DNA of 40,712 nucleotides from Clostridiales bacterium (GCA_004557655.1 SFGJ01000013.1:1-40712), one strand, 5' to 3'; counted from the stretch's first letter, positions 1 to 8,704 are shown. Notes: generated by a model not told the origin, from the sequence alone. Program-made: numbers and translations.

Positions 1-25
1 TACTGCGATACGCCAGCCATGTCAA
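1..25 (-). promoter_or_regulatory. Possible rrn-type promoter P2 (leftward, -10 outside window)
   Basis: On the minus strand a perfect TTGACA occupies 25-20. After 17 bases the -10 would begin with TA at positions 2-1 and continue beyond the window. Upstream are repeated A-tracts (about 28-60) like an UP element. It would drive a gene transcribed leftward, plausibly a stable RNA. The rest of 1-254 shows no credible gene. Confidence 0.4.
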
Positions 26-105
26 GCACATTTTTCAACTTTTTCCAAGTTTTTTCCGTGCCTCCCGGCCGGTTTCCCGCACCGCCGTCTCTCGACGACT
101 TCGTT

Positions 106-135
106 AGAGTACCACGCCCGACACCTCCTTGTCAA
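106..135 (-). promoter_or_regulatory. Possible rrn-type promoter P1 (leftward)
   Basis: Read on the minus strand, a perfect -35 TTGACA (135-130) is followed after 18 bases by TACTCT (111-106), which is preceded by TGG as in an extended -10. An A-rich tract resembling an UP element lies just upstream (136-165). With the second TTGACA at 25-20 it gives two promoters about 110 bases apart, the arrangement seen at Firmicute rRNA operons. The target gene would lie left of the window. Confidence 0.4.
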
Positions 136-216
136 CCCCCATTTTTACTTTTTTTTATTTCTCTCATTGGCTGTACTTATGGGGAGCATCTGCCTCTTTT
201 CTTTTTGCGGGCAAGG

Positions 217-225
217 TGGTATGAT
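217..225 (+). promoter_or_regulatory. Extended -10 promoter for the YjjG-like gene
   Basis: TGG followed by TATGAT forms an extended -10 (TGnTATnnT) 30 bases upstream of the start codon at 255. The -35 region (TTTTCT, 197-202) is poor, which is usual for extended -10 promoters. A ribosome binding site AAGGAG lies at 240-245. Confidence 0.45.
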
Positions 226-254
226 AGGTGCAAATTAATAAGGAGATTTGATCT

Positions 255-944
255 ATGTCCCGCTATCCCTTTCTTCTGCTGGACGCAGACAACACATTAT
301 TTAATTTTAACATCGGTAATCGACGAGCCTTCAGTGAGGTGTGCCGTGTATGCCGGCTGCCGGACTCGGATGAGCTTTTCCACGCTTACGAAAAAATCAA
401 TGCTGATATGTGGGCTGCCTTTGACCGGGGCGAATGCGACAAGGATTTTCTGGTTGTAGAACGGTTTCGGCGGTATCTGCAGCGCTTTACTCTGGACGCT
501 GATCCCGTGCAATGCAATGAGATCCATCTGAATGCTTTGAAATCCAACACGGTTTTGATGCCCCATGCTTTGGAAGTGTGTCGCGAACTGGCCAAGGAGC
601 ATCAGCTTTACATCGTTACCAACGCCGTGGCCGCCGTACAGAAGTCCCGGTTGGCTGCCAGTGAGATTCGGCCCTACATCATCGACGCATTTATCTCCGA
701 AGATGCCGGAGCCAGCAAGCCTTCCGTGGAATACTTTGACTACGTGTTCTCCCGAATTCCGGGCATCACCCGGGGAAACTGCCTGCTGGTAGGCGATTCC
801 ATCTCCAGTGACATCCGAGGAGCCAACAACTATGGAATTCCCTGCTGCTGGTACAATCCGTCAAAGCTTGACGCGCCAGATGGGCTTCGGATCGACTATG
901 AGATAGAGGATCTGCCGCAGCTTCTGGCCATTGCGAATGAATAA
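255..944 (+). CDS. yjjG: YjjG family HAD pyrimidine nucleotidase
   Basis: A 229-aa haloacid dehalogenase-superfamily phosphatase resembling YjjG, which dephosphorylates non-canonical pyrimidine nucleotides and so cleans the nucleotide pool. All four HAD motifs are visible: the nucleophile/acid pair D10-x-D12 in LLLDADNTLF, T122 in IVTNA, K155 in GASKPSVEYF, and the acidic pair in LLVGDSISSDI (D181, D186). The helical cap lies between about residues 18 and 95. Start choice rests on AAGGAG ten bases before the ATG. It is monocistronic, with its own extended -10 promoter and a terminator directly after the stop. The HAD assignment is firm. The YjjG subfamily is inferred from length and motif context, and a generic nucleotidase or phosphoglycolate-phosphatase-like role is possible. 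Confidence 0.85.
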   Translation: MSRYPFLLLDADNTLFNFNIGNRRAFSEVCRVCRLPDSDELFHAYEKINADMWAAFDRGECDKDFLVVERFRRYLQRFTLDADPVQCNEIHLNALKSNTVLMPHALEVCRELAKEHQLYIVTNAVAAVQKSRLAASEIRPYIIDAFISEDAGASKPSVEYFDYVFSRIPGITRGNCLLVGDSISSDIRGANNYGIPCCWYNPSKLDAPDGLRIDYEIEDLPQLLAIANE

Positions 945-945
945 C

Positions 946-981
946 AAAAGACCGGCTTTCTTTGGGAAGCCGGTCTTTTAT
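946..981 (+). terminator. Terminator, probably bidirectional, after YjjG-like gene
   Basis: An inverted repeat AAAAGACCGGCTTTC / GAAGCCGGTCTTTT with a short loop follows the stop codon at 944 and faces the convergent gene ending at 990. The A run on one side and T run on the other allow it to end transcripts from both directions, including the long minus-strand operon. Confidence 0.85.
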
Positions 982-989
982 GTAGCGTA

Positions 990-1820
990 TCATAAATAGA
1001 AAACCTCGTTTTCGGCGGGTCGGGCATACTGTGCCTCCAGTTCGTGCTGGTGGTACAGAAACCCAGCATCATCGAAATACTTTGCCCCCGAAGGACAACC
1101 CTTGACGCAGGCACAGCATTTGATGCAGATACCCCGCACCACCGACACATCGGCCGGGTCGATGGATCCCATGGGGCAGATTTCGGCGCACAGGCCGCAG
1201 CCGCCACAGCGGGTCATATCCGTCCTGGGCTTTACCTTTAAAATATTAATAGGGTTGCCCGCACGGTCTCTGGGGGTATAATAGGGTCGTATAGGGTCCT
1301 CACCACGGACGGGAACGGGCTTTTCCGGGGCGGCAGGCAGGGCACGCACCTGCCGGGCAATCTTTGCGGCAAATTCGTCCATAAGGGCTTTGTCAGCCTC
1401 ATTGGGCCGCCCCTGCCCCAGCACCCGGGAGAAGGAGTGCTCCCCCACAAATGCGCCTGCGGCCACAGGGTGCAGCCCATCCGCCGCGAGGATGTTCCGC
1501 AGCTCCACAAGTGCGTCGTCATAGTTGCGGTTGCCAAAAAGCACCACCGGCACCACCAGCGCGCCGCCGCCTATGATCTTCTCCCGCAAATACGGCAGCA
1601 GCACATTGGGCACACGACCGGCAATCACCGGGGTCCCAAAAACCACCAAATCCGCAGCGTTAAAGCGCTGCTCCCGTTGCCGCACAGTGGGAACGGAAAA
1701 GTCCACTCTCTCCACCGGCAGGTCCAGTTTACCGGCGATGACATGCGCTATGCGCTCCACCGTGGAACGGGTAGTACCCGTACCACTGAAATACACCGCC
1801 CAAACCTTTTTCAGCTCCAT
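990..1820 (-). CDS. EFR1 family flavodoxin-ferredoxin protein
   Basis: A 276-aa cytoplasmic electron-transfer protein that joins a flavodoxin-like domain to a bacterial ferredoxin domain. The N-terminal FMN-binding loop is YFSGTGTTRSTVE (about residues 10-22). The C-terminal domain has two complete [4Fe-4S] motifs, C205-x2-C208-x2-C211-x3-C215 and C232-x2-C235-x2-C238-x3-C242, the second with an extra Cys at 236. This architecture matches EFR1-type proteins of anaerobes, which pass electrons between flavin and low-potential clusters; the physiological partner is unknown. AAGGAGG sits before the ATG. It is the last gene of a ten-gene minus-strand unit and ends at a shared terminator. Family assignment is firm; the function is only general. 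Confidence 0.85.
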   Translation of the reverse strand: MELKKVWAVYFSGTGTTRSTVERIAHVIAGKLDLPVERVDFSVPTVRQREQRFNAADLVVFGTPVIAGRVPNVLLPYLREKIIGGGALVVPVVLFGNRNYDDALVELRNILAADGLHPVAAGAFVGEHSFSRVLGQGRPNEADKALMDEFAAKIARQVRALPAAPEKPVPVRGEDPIRPYYTPRDRAGNPINILKVKPRTDMTRCGGCGLCAEICPMGSIDPADVSVVRGICIKCCACVKGCPSGAKYFDDAGFLYHQHELEAQYARPAENEVFYL

Positions 1821-1832
1821 CGTGTAACCTCC

Positions 1833-2042
1833 TTACAGGTCGAAATCCTCCTGCTTGAGTTCCCCGGTCTGCAGTTTTACGGGCCGGGGAGGCACACGTT
1901 TAAGCGGATCATAGCGAAAAGCGCTGCAGTGATGCTCCGCCGCCACAATGCCACACTTGACGCAGGCCACCTCCTCATCGCTGATCCGGGTGCCCTTGGC
2001 ACAATAAGCACAGCGAGGGTCAATCTTCTTACGAAACAGCAT
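1833..2042 (-). CDS. Small zinc-ribbon protein, unknown function
   Basis: A 69-residue protein with two knuckles, C11-x2-C14 and C27-x2-C30, that look like a rubredoxin/zinc-ribbon metal site, followed by H37-H38-C39 and a basic, proline-rich tail. It has a strong ribosome binding site (AAGGAGG) that overlaps the end of the upstream clp gene, leaving 9 bases between the genes, so translation is probably coupled. Position between an AAA+ unfoldase and a flavodoxin-ferredoxin is the only functional hint. I do not recognise a named family. The short spacing, ribosome binding site and cysteine pattern support a real gene. Confidence 0.75.
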   Translation of the reverse strand: MLFRKKIDPRCAYCAKGTRISDEEVACVKCGIVAAEHHCSAFRYDPLKRVPPRPVKLQTGELKQEDFDL

Positions 2043-2051
2043 GGCTCCTCC

Positions 2052-4388
2052 TTACAGCGTTTCCAGCACCACCTTGCCGTGGGCAGCGGCAGCGCGGATA
2101 TGGGTGATGGGATGGTCAAAGCTCTCGATGATACGCACCGCCATGGGATCCTCCAGCTCCTTCTGGATGCAGCGGCGGAGATTTCTCGCGCCGTAGGCGG
2201 CGGAATAGGACTTCTCTACCAGATAATCCACTATCGAATCCTCATATGTGAATGTAAAGCCCTTGGCGGACAGAGATTCTGCCAGCTCCCGCAGCATAAT
2301 GCGGGCGATGCCGCTGAAGTTCTCCTTGGTAAGCTGATGGAAATACACGATCTCGTCCACACGGTTGATAAATTCCGGCCGCAGGAACTCCTGCAGCGCC
2401 TTCATCACCCGCTCTTTTCCCAATTCGTCGCCGCTGCGGCCGAAGCCCACGGCACCGCCATTCTTATCCGAACCGGCGTTGGAGGTCATGACGATAACGG
2501 TATTCTCGAAATTCACCTTTCGACCGTGGGCGTCGGTGATCTGACCATCGTCCAAAATCTGCAGCAGCACATTCAGCACATCGGGATGGGCCTTCTCGAT
2601 CTCGTCGAACAGCACCACGGAATAGGGCTTGCGGCGGATCTTCTCTGTAAGCTGACCCGCCTCATCATAGCCCACATAGCCCGGAGGGGAACCCACAATG
2701 CGGGAAACGGAATGCTTCTCCATGAATTCCGACATATCCAGACGAATCAGAGACTCCGGAGCATGAAACAGGTCATCCGCCAGTTGCTTGACAAGCTCTG
2801 TCTTGCCCACGCCGGTACTGCCCACGAAAATGAAGCTCACGGGCTTGTGCTTGGGGGAAATGCCCACACGGTTCCGCCGGATGGCCGCCGCCACAGCCGA
2901 TACCGCTTCATCCTGGCCCACGATATGCGCCTTCAAACGGTTCTCCAGCTCCGACAGGCGTTTGAATTCCTCCTCCCGGATCTTGCTGGCAGGGATCTTT
3001 GTCCACAGCTCAATGACCCGGGCAATGTTCTCCATAGTCAGCCGGGGCACGCCCTTTTTCTCGTTTTCCGTCAGTTCCTCCTGCAGGCGCATCTCCTGGC
3101 TGCGCAGCTCAGCGATACGCGCATAACGCCGGTCCAGCTCCTCGTTGCTAAGCTCCTTTCCCTCCTCCGGCTCCGCGGACATGAGAGTTTCCCGCTCAAA
3201 GGTAATGTTCTCCAGATCGCGCTTGAGCTCCATACGCCGGTTGATGGACGCATCGTGGAGATTCAGATCGGAGCAGGCCTCGTCGATGAGGTCGATGGCC
3301 TTGTCAGGCAGGAAACGGTCGGTGATATACCGCTCGGACAGAGCCACCGCCTGACGCAGGATCCCCTCGGGGATCTGGACGCCGTGATAGCTTTCGTAGT
3401 AATGTGCGATGCCCTTGAGTATCTCCAGAGTGTCCTCCATGTTCGGCTCCGCCACCGTCACCGGCTGGAAACGGCGCTCCAGAGCCGAGTCCTTTTCGAT
3501 ATACTTGCGGTATTCGTTAAAAGTGGTGGCGCCGATGACCTGGATCTCGCCACGGGAGAGGGCGGGCTTGAGGATGTTGGCGGCATTCATGCTGCCCTCG
3601 GCATCTCCGGCTCCCACGATGTTGTGCACCTCGTCGATGACCAAAATGATGTTGCCCGCCTTGCGGATCTCCTCGATGAGGCCTTTCATCCGGCTCTCAA
3701 ACTGGCCCCGGAACTGCGTACCGGCCACCAGAGCCGTCAGATCCAGCAGGTAGACCTCCTTATCCCGGAGCTTAAAGGGTACGGTCCCAGCGGCAATGCG
3801 TTGGGCAAGGCCCTCGGCAATGGCTGTTTTGCCAACGCCCGGTTCGCCGATAAGGCAGGGATTATTCTTCTGGCGGCGGTTCAGAATCTGCACCACCCGC
3901 TCGATCTCCTGCTCCCGGCCAATGACGGCATCCAGCTTGCCCTCCCGGGCGCGGTGGGAAAGGTTAATGCAGTAATTATCCAAAAACTTTCGTTTTTTCT
4001 CGGTTTTGCCGCCCTTGGCCTCCCGGCCGGAACCGGAAGCGTCGCCGGGCTGCCTTTCCGCAGGGGTCTGATTGCCGCCGAATAAGCGATTCAAAAACGG
4101 GAAAGTAGCTGTCTTACCGCTCTCATCCTCGTCGCCGCCGTCGTCATCGGGCACATCTTCCAGTTCTTCGGCGCCGCCGAAGGCCTGCATCATCTCGCCG
4201 CTGAGGCTCTCCAGATCCTCCGGGGTAATGCCCATGCGCTTCATCATATCCTCTACCTGGGGCAATCCCAGCTTGGCGGCACACTGCAGGCACAGGCCCT
4301 CACTGACCTGCTCGTTTTTCTCGTTCATCCGGGAGATGAACACCACAGCCACATTTTTCTTACATCTTGCGCAAAGAGTAGGTTGCAT
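2052..4388 (-). CDS. ATP-dependent Clp unfoldase, ClpE-like (N-terminal zinc finger)
   Basis: A 778-aa class I Clp/Hsp100 AAA+ ATPase. It starts with a four-cysteine zinc finger (C6, C9, C33, C36) rather than the usual Clp N-domain, which is the hallmark of ClpE. An acidic linker (about 75-130) leads to the first AAA+ module with Walker A GEPGVGKT (181-188), Walker B VIDEVHNI and arginine-finger region ALERRF. A coiled-coil middle region (about 385-445) precedes the second module with Walker A GSTGVGKT (523-530) and Walker B VVLFDEIEK. VGF at 647-649 fits the ClpP-docking loop, so it probably feeds substrates to ClpP, which is not in this window. GGAGGA lies four bases before the ATG at 4388; an in-frame upstream start at 4412 lacks such a site. 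No CtsR gene or operator was noticed nearby. Confidence 0.9.
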   Translation of the reverse strand: MQPTLCARCKKNVAVVFISRMNEKNEQVSEGLCLQCAAKLGLPQVEDMMKRMGITPEDLESLSGEMMQAFGGAEELEDVPDDDGGDEDESGKTATFPFLNRLFGGNQTPAERQPGDASGSGREAKGGKTEKKRKFLDNYCINLSHRAREGKLDAVIGREQEIERVVQILNRRQKNNPCLIGEPGVGKTAIAEGLAQRIAAGTVPFKLRDKEVYLLDLTALVAGTQFRGQFESRMKGLIEEIRKAGNIILVIDEVHNIVGAGDAEGSMNAANILKPALSRGEIQVIGATTFNEYRKYIEKDSALERRFQPVTVAEPNMEDTLEILKGIAHYYESYHGVQIPEGILRQAVALSERYITDRFLPDKAIDLIDEACSDLNLHDASINRRMELKRDLENITFERETLMSAEPEEGKELSNEELDRRYARIAELRSQEMRLQEELTENEKKGVPRLTMENIARVIELWTKIPASKIREEEFKRLSELENRLKAHIVGQDEAVSAVAAAIRRNRVGISPKHKPVSFIFVGSTGVGKTELVKQLADDLFHAPESLIRLDMSEFMEKHSVSRIVGSPPGYVGYDEAGQLTEKIRRKPYSVVLFDEIEKAHPDVLNVLLQILDDGQITDAHGRKVNFENTVIVMTSNAGSDKNGGAVGFGRSGDELGKERVMKALQEFLRPEFINRVDEIVYFHQLTKENFSGIARIMLRELAESLSAKGFTFTYEDSIVDYLVEKSYSAAYGARNLRRCIQKELEDPMAVRIIESFDHPITHIRAAAAHGKVVLETL

Positions 4389-4436
4389 AGTTTCCTCCGT
4401 TTTTCCTGCCACCCGCCAAGCGGATGGTCTTGGGGT

Positions 4437-5072
4437 TTACAGGGATGTGATCCAATCCATGGGGGAATGGTCCACAAAAAATCGAAGTATTGCGGACTGG
4501 GATACCATGTCCTGCGTAATCACAAGCTGCAGCCGTTGCAGCAGCCACACCGCCACAAACACCAGCAGCGCCGCGACCCCAAGGCCCAGAATGCCGCCGC
4601 CCAGCAGATCCAGCAAGTGCAGGCCGGGAAGCTTCCCCACCAGCTTCAACGCACGCAGCACCAATCTGCAAAGGATCATCAAAACAACAAACGCCGCCAG
4701 GTACACAATGGCATAGGCCACCGACTGGGCGATGCCGTCCGTCACAGCGGTGACCAGAGATTCCTTCGTCTGCTGCACAAGATCCCCCACACTGTCGGCA
4801 ATACGCTTGGCAGTCTCGCCAAAGAAACCGGCACTCTCCACCATGTCGGCTGCAGTGCTGCCGGCATGGCCGCTGCTCGATATTTTCTTTTCCAGAATGG
4901 GACGGATCCATTTGGCCACCGTGCCGGACAAAGCGGCAGCGGCAACACCGGCTCCGATGAAGGACACCACCGTGGCGGCAACGCCTCCCAGTGTCTGCAA
5001 AAAGCCACGCTTTGCGCCGATGCCCAGGCCCAGCAGCAATACGCCCACGATCACAAGATCAATCCAAATCAT
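4437..5072 (-). CDS. CvpA family membrane protein
   Basis: A 211-aa polytopic membrane protein of the CvpA family, named for colicin V production in E. coli but of poorly defined role in Firmicutes. The N-terminus (MIWIDLVIVGVLLLGLGIGAK) forms the first membrane segment. A second lies at about 26-52, and two more span about 135-180, separated by an amphipathic loop of about 70 residues. AAGGAG precedes the ATG by six bases. It sits between the DUF5711 gene, 12 bases upstream, and the ClpE-like gene, 48 bases downstream, inside the same operon. Confidence 0.8.
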   Translation of the reverse strand: MIWIDLVIVGVLLLGLGIGAKRGFLQTLGGVAATVVSFIGAGVAAAALSGTVAKWIRPILEKKISSSGHAGSTAADMVESAGFFGETAKRIADSVGDLVQQTKESLVTAVTDGIAQSVAYAIVYLAAFVVLMILCRLVLRALKLVGKLPGLHLLDLLGGGILGLGVAALLVFVAVWLLQRLQLVITQDMVSQSAILRFFVDHSPMDWITSL

Positions 5073-5084
5073 ATAACTCTCCTT

Positions 5085-6269
5085 TTACGGCAAATACAGA
5101 CTGGCCGCATTGGTACCCGCCAGCACCGCCGAGCCGTCCGACCGCATCAGCACCCGGCGAGCGGAACTGACATCCTCCAACACAGAGCATTCCTGCAAAT
5201 TCCTGTCATAGATCACCAGCTTGTTGCTGTAAAGCACCGCCAGATAGCGGCCCGCCGCCGACAGATCCAGCACCTCGTTCTCCACGGACAGGGAGGCGAT
5301 CTCCTCCCCGGCGGTATTCACCGTGGCCAGATGGGTAAGGCCGCCGGACGAATAGTTCTCCAGCAACACGGCAGCAAACTTCCCGCCACCTAAGCCGCAG
5401 CGGGAGAGGCTTCCGCCCCGATAGTCGTATGTCGAAACCGTGCCGTCATTTTTCACAAAGCACAAGGCCTTGTCCGTGACAGCGCAGAAAGTACCGTTCA
5501 CAGTGCCCATCTCATATACGCCGCCGGTGAGAACTGCATCGGCCCACAGAGCGTCGGAGGTGAGCTTATAAATCTGCAGAGAGCTTACAAAGCTGCCGCT
5601 GTCCTGACTCATAGCCGCCGCCGCCATATATTTTCCGTTTTCGGAAACGGCCGCGGTCATAAGATACTTCTGTGCCGAGTGGAAATCGTACAGAGGCTCA
5701 CCCTTGCCATTATAGACGGACACTGCCGTTTTATATCCAGTTTTTTTCAGCACCACGGCAAACCTGCCGCTTTGCCCCATCTCCACGGAGAAGATCTCCC
5801 CCTCCATGGTCATCTGCCTCACAAGGCCCTTGCCATCCAGCAGATACAGATCCTTGCCGCCGATCTCATACACGACGCCGAATCCATCCTCCGCGCTGAC
5901 GGCTGCCTGTCCCATCTGCAGCGCCGTGTGGTAAACGGTGCTGCCCTTGTCGTCCAAAAGTGTAATCTCCTTGTTTGATGCCACCAGCAGGCTGCCATTC
6001 AGGTCGGCAAAACAGCTTGTGCCGTCGCCGTTGTACTGATAGAGTCTCACGCAGCCGTTCTCGTCCTTATCCGCCTGCATATAGGCGATGCTGCGGCGCA
6101 GGCCGTCAAAGGCCGTGCGGTCCAGCAGCACAAAGGCCGCCACCAACCCCAGCACCAGTAGAACAGCCAGCAACAGCGCCCGCAGCTTCCCGCGGGGGAT
6201 CGCTTTTCTTTTCACTCGCTTGGGGGCATCCTGCTGCAGGTCGCCCATTTCAAATTTCATCTGTTCCAT
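5085..6269 (-). CDS. DUF5711-type membrane-anchored beta-propeller protein
   Basis: A 394-aa protein with a short basic cytoplasmic tail (KRVKRKAIPRGK), one membrane anchor (about 29-48) and a large extracytoplasmic region made of repeating short beta-strand units such as GSTVYHTALQMG and GEPLYDFHSA. This fits a WD40/PQQ-like propeller of the DUF5711 kind. Its role is unknown; such propellers usually mediate protein contacts. The start at 6269 overlaps the end of truA by 20 bases, and an alternative ATG three codons in (6260) is equally possible because the upstream GAGG is rather distant. It is co-transcribed with truA and cvpA. Confidence 0.7.
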   Translation of the reverse strand: MEQMKFEMGDLQQDAPKRVKRKAIPRGKLRALLLAVLLVLGLVAAFVLLDRTAFDGLRRSIAYMQADKDENGCVRLYQYNGDGTSCFADLNGSLLVASNKEITLLDDKGSTVYHTALQMGQAAVSAEDGFGVVYEIGGKDLYLLDGKGLVRQMTMEGEIFSVEMGQSGRFAVVLKKTGYKTAVSVYNGKGEPLYDFHSAQKYLMTAAVSENGKYMAAAAMSQDSGSFVSSLQIYKLTSDALWADAVLTGGVYEMGTVNGTFCAVTDKALCFVKNDGTVSTYDYRGGSLSRCGLGGGKFAAVLLENYSSGGLTHLATVNTAGEEIASLSVENEVLDLSAAGRYLAVLYSNKLVIYDRNLQECSVLEDVSSARRVLMRSDGSAVLAGTNAASLYLP

Positions 6270-7017
6270 TCAGTCTATCATCCTCATACCAGACCCGTGT
6301 GAGATACAGTCCCCCGGGAGGCGCCGTGGGGCCTGCCAGCGTGCGGTTGCCGGAGTCCAAAATCTCCGGGATGTCCTCCGGAAGGATCTTACCCTCGGCG
6401 GCATACAGCACCGTCCCGGTGATAGCCCGCACCATGTTATACAGAAATCCGTTGGCGCACACTTTCAGCTCCAGCAGTTCTCCCTGCCGCTGCACACGGC
6501 AATAATAAATGGTGCGGACGGTGCTTTTTACATTGGTCCCCACAGAGCGCACAGCGGCAAAATCGTGGGTGCCCTCGAACATCCTGGCCGCGCGGTCCAT
6601 AAGTGCCTCATCCAGCCGCTTAGGATAGAAATACGCCCGGTGGACATAGAAGGGATTTTTTACGCGGGAATTGTAAATGCGGTAAGTATACTCTTTTTTG
6701 ATGCAGGAACCAATGGCGTTGAAATCCTCCGCCACCTCATAGGCGCGGCGCACCACAATGTCCTCGGGGATGTGGGTATTCACCGCAAATGGGATGCGCT
6801 CCACGGGAATGCGGGAGTTGGTGTGGAAATTTGCCACATAGTACTCCGCGTGTACGCCGGCGTCCGTCCGGCCGCAGCCCACGCATTTGATCTTCTCCCC
6901 ACACACCATGGACAAGCCCCGTTCCAGGGTCTCCCCCACAGAGATCTCGGTCTTTTGTACCTGCCAGCCGTGGTAAGCCGTGCCGTTATACATCAAAACC
7001 AGTGCAATGTTCCGCAT
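6250..7017 (-). CDS. truA: tRNA pseudouridine synthase A
   Basis: A 255-aa TruA, which converts uridines 38-40 of the tRNA anticodon arm to pseudouridine. The catalytic aspartate is D52 in GRTDAGVHA, and the family motifs NGTAYHGWQ near the N-terminus and KKEYTYRIYN in the middle are present. The start at 7017 is preferred over an in-frame ATG at 7035 because AAAGGA lies six bases before it and the family begins with this strand. truA directly after ecfA1-ecfA2-ecfT is a conserved arrangement in Firmicutes. The 3' end overlaps the next gene by 20 bases. Confidence 0.95.
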   Translation of the reverse strand: MRNIALVLMYNGTAYHGWQVQKTEISVGETLERGLSMVCGEKIKCVGCGRTDAGVHAEYYVANFHTNSRIPVERIPFAVNTHIPEDIVVRRAYEVAEDFNAIGSCIKKEYTYRIYNSRVKNPFYVHRAYFYPKRLDEALMDRAARMFEGTHDFAAVRSVGTNVKSTVRTIYYCRVQRQGELLELKVCANGFLYNMVRAITGTVLYAAEGKILPEDIPEILDSGNRTLAGPTAPPGGLYLTRVWYEDDRLNGTDEI

Positions 7018-7037
7018 AGTGCATCCTTTCTGCATTT

Positions 7038-7844
7038 TTACAGGCCGAATCGCCCCAGAACGATGACCCCCACCGCCAGAACCGCAAAGCCGGAGAGCAC
7101 CAGCCAGTCCGCCGTCTTATAGCGCAGCACATGCAAGGCCGTGCGGCCTTCGCCGCCGTGATAGCAGCGGCATTCCATGGCCGTGGCCAGTTCGTCGGCC
7201 CGACGGAAAGCGGAGATGAACAGAGGCACTAAGATGGGCACCAGTGCCTTGGCCCTTTTAAATATATTGCCGGATTCAAAGTCAGCACCCCGGGCCTTCT
7301 GGGCGGACATGATCTTATCGGTCTCCTCTATAAGGGTGGGGATAAACCGCAGGGCAATGGACATCATCATGCTCAGCTCATGCACCGGAGCCTTGATCTT
7401 CTTCAAAAAGCCCAGGAGTGACTCCAATCCGTCCGTCAAGGCGATGGGGCTTGTGGTGTAGGTCATGAGGAAGGTTCCCATGATGAGCATGAGGATGCGC
7501 AGGATCATCTTCACCGCTGCCACAACGCCCTCCCAGGTGATGTGCCGCAGGAGCCACACGTCGCAAACGCTCTCGCCCTTGGTGAAAAACAGGTTCATCA
7601 CTGCCGTGAAAATCACGATGATGAGAATGGGCTTTAATCCCTTGGTCAGTGCCTTAAGCCGCACCTTGGACGCCACGATGCAAGTGGCCAGCACCGCCGC
7701 CACCATGGCGTAGGTCAGCACGCTGTCCGCGCAGAACAGGGCCACGATGTAGAAAACCACCGCCAGCAGCTTTGTCCGGGGATCCAGCCGGTGGACTATC
7801 GTGTTTCCGGGAAAAAACTGTCCCAGAGTAATATCCTTCAGCAT
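7038..7844 (-). CDS. ecfT: Energy-coupling factor transporter transmembrane protein EcfT
   Basis: A 268-aa integral membrane scaffold of a group II ECF vitamin/metal importer. It has several hydrophobic helices in the first half, a charged coupling region, and a last helix at the C-terminus. Both coupling motifs that dock into the ATPase grooves are recognisable: AQKARGADF and the second, cysteine-containing variant MECRCYHGG. It overlaps ecfA2 by seven bases, indicating translational coupling. No substrate-binding S-component gene is adjacent, as expected for a shared core module that pairs with S proteins encoded elsewhere. Confidence 0.95.
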   Translation of the reverse strand: MLKDITLGQFFPGNTIVHRLDPRTKLLAVVFYIVALFCADSVLTYAMVAAVLATCIVASKVRLKALTKGLKPILIIVIFTAVMNLFFTKGESVCDVWLLRHITWEGVVAAVKMILRILMLIMGTFLMTYTTSPIALTDGLESLLGFLKKIKAPVHELSMMMSIALRFIPTLIEETDKIMSAQKARGADFESGNIFKRAKALVPILVPLFISAFRRADELATAMECRCYHGGEGRTALHVLRYKTADWLVLSGFAVLAVGVIVLGRFGL

Positions 7845-8704
7845 TGCCCCTCGCCTCCTCTCAGTGCCAGGAGACGGCGTGTCAGTTCTTCCGTCGTATA
7901 TACACTGCTGTCACGCAGCAAGCCACGCTTTTGCAGCTCCATGGCCACCTTGGTGACCTGAGGCACATCCAATCCCACCTGCAAAAGCTCCTCCGCCCGG
8001 GAAAAGACCTCCTCCGGCGTACCATCCATGATCTTATGGGCATGGCTCATAACGACGATGCGGTCCACATTCCGGGCGATCTCCTCCATGGAATGGCTCA
8101 CCAGAATGATGGTGTTGCCCTTTTGCCGGTGGTAGTTGCGAAGCTGTGCCAGAATAGCCTCCCGTCCACGGGGATCAAGACCCGCCGTAGGCTCGTCCAG
8201 AATCAGGATCTTCGGCTCCATGGCGATGACGCCGGCGATAGCCACCCGGCGCTTCTGTCCACCGGAAAGCTCAAAGGGAGAGCGCTCCAGCATCTCCTCG
8301 TCGATGCCCGCGAAGGCCGCCGCCTGACGCACCCGCCGGTCGATCTCGTCCTTGTCCAGGCCCATATTGCCGGGGCCAAAGGCGATGTCCTTATAGACCG
8401 TTTCCTCAAAAAGCTGGTACTCCGGATATTGGAACACAAGGCCCACCTGAAAGCGCACCCTGCGGATCTCCTTTGGCTTTTCCCAGATGTCCTGTCCGTC
8501 CAGCAGGATCTGTCCGTCCGTGGGACGCAGCAGTCCGTTCAAATGCTGGATGAGGGTGGACTTCCCGGATCCTGTGTGACCGATGATACCCAAGAACTCC
8601 CCGGGCATCACCTCCAGGTTCACATGGTCCACAGCGCCGTGCTCAAAGGGCGTTCCGGCACTGTAAATATGGGAGAGGTTCTCCACTTTCAAAATTGGTT
8701 TCAA
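7838..8704 (-). CDS. ecfA2: Energy-coupling factor ATPase EcfA2
   Basis: A 288-aa ABC ATPase. Walker A is GHTGSGKST, the Q-loop FQYPEYQLFEE, the signature LSGGQKRR and Walker B ILILDEPTAGLD with the following catalytic glutamate intact. A C-terminal extension of about 60 residues is typical of Ecf ATPases. It pairs with EcfA1 to power vitamin uptake through EcfT. The start codon is TTG at 8704, supported by AAAGGGG ten bases upstream and by the usual N-terminal strand, MKPILKVENLSHIYS. It lies six bases after ecfA1. Confidence 0.95.
   Translation of the reverse strand: MKPILKVENLSHIYSAGTPFEHGAVDHVNLEVMPGEFLGIIGHTGSGKSTLIQHLNGLLRPTDGQILLDGQDIWEKPKEIRRVRFQVGLVFQYPEYQLFEETVYKDIAFGPGNMGLDKDEIDRRVRQAAAFAGIDEEMLERSPFELSGGQKRRVAIAGVIAMEPKILILDEPTAGLDPRGREAILAQLRNYHRQKGNTIILVSHSMEEIARNVDRIVVMSHAHKIMDGTPEEVFSRAEELLQVGLDVPQVTKVAMELQKRGLLRDSSVYTTEELTRRLLALRGGEGQC

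Noticed and set aside
19..459. A 146-codon frame at the left edge.
   Set aside because: Phe/Pro-rich from the pyrimidine tracts, overlaps the YjjG-like gene in another frame, and has no ribosome binding site.
1437..4085. An 882-codon open frame opposite the clp gene.
   Set aside because: It is the antisense shadow of a well-supported ClpE-like gene: histidine/glutamine-rich, no domain, no ribosome binding site.
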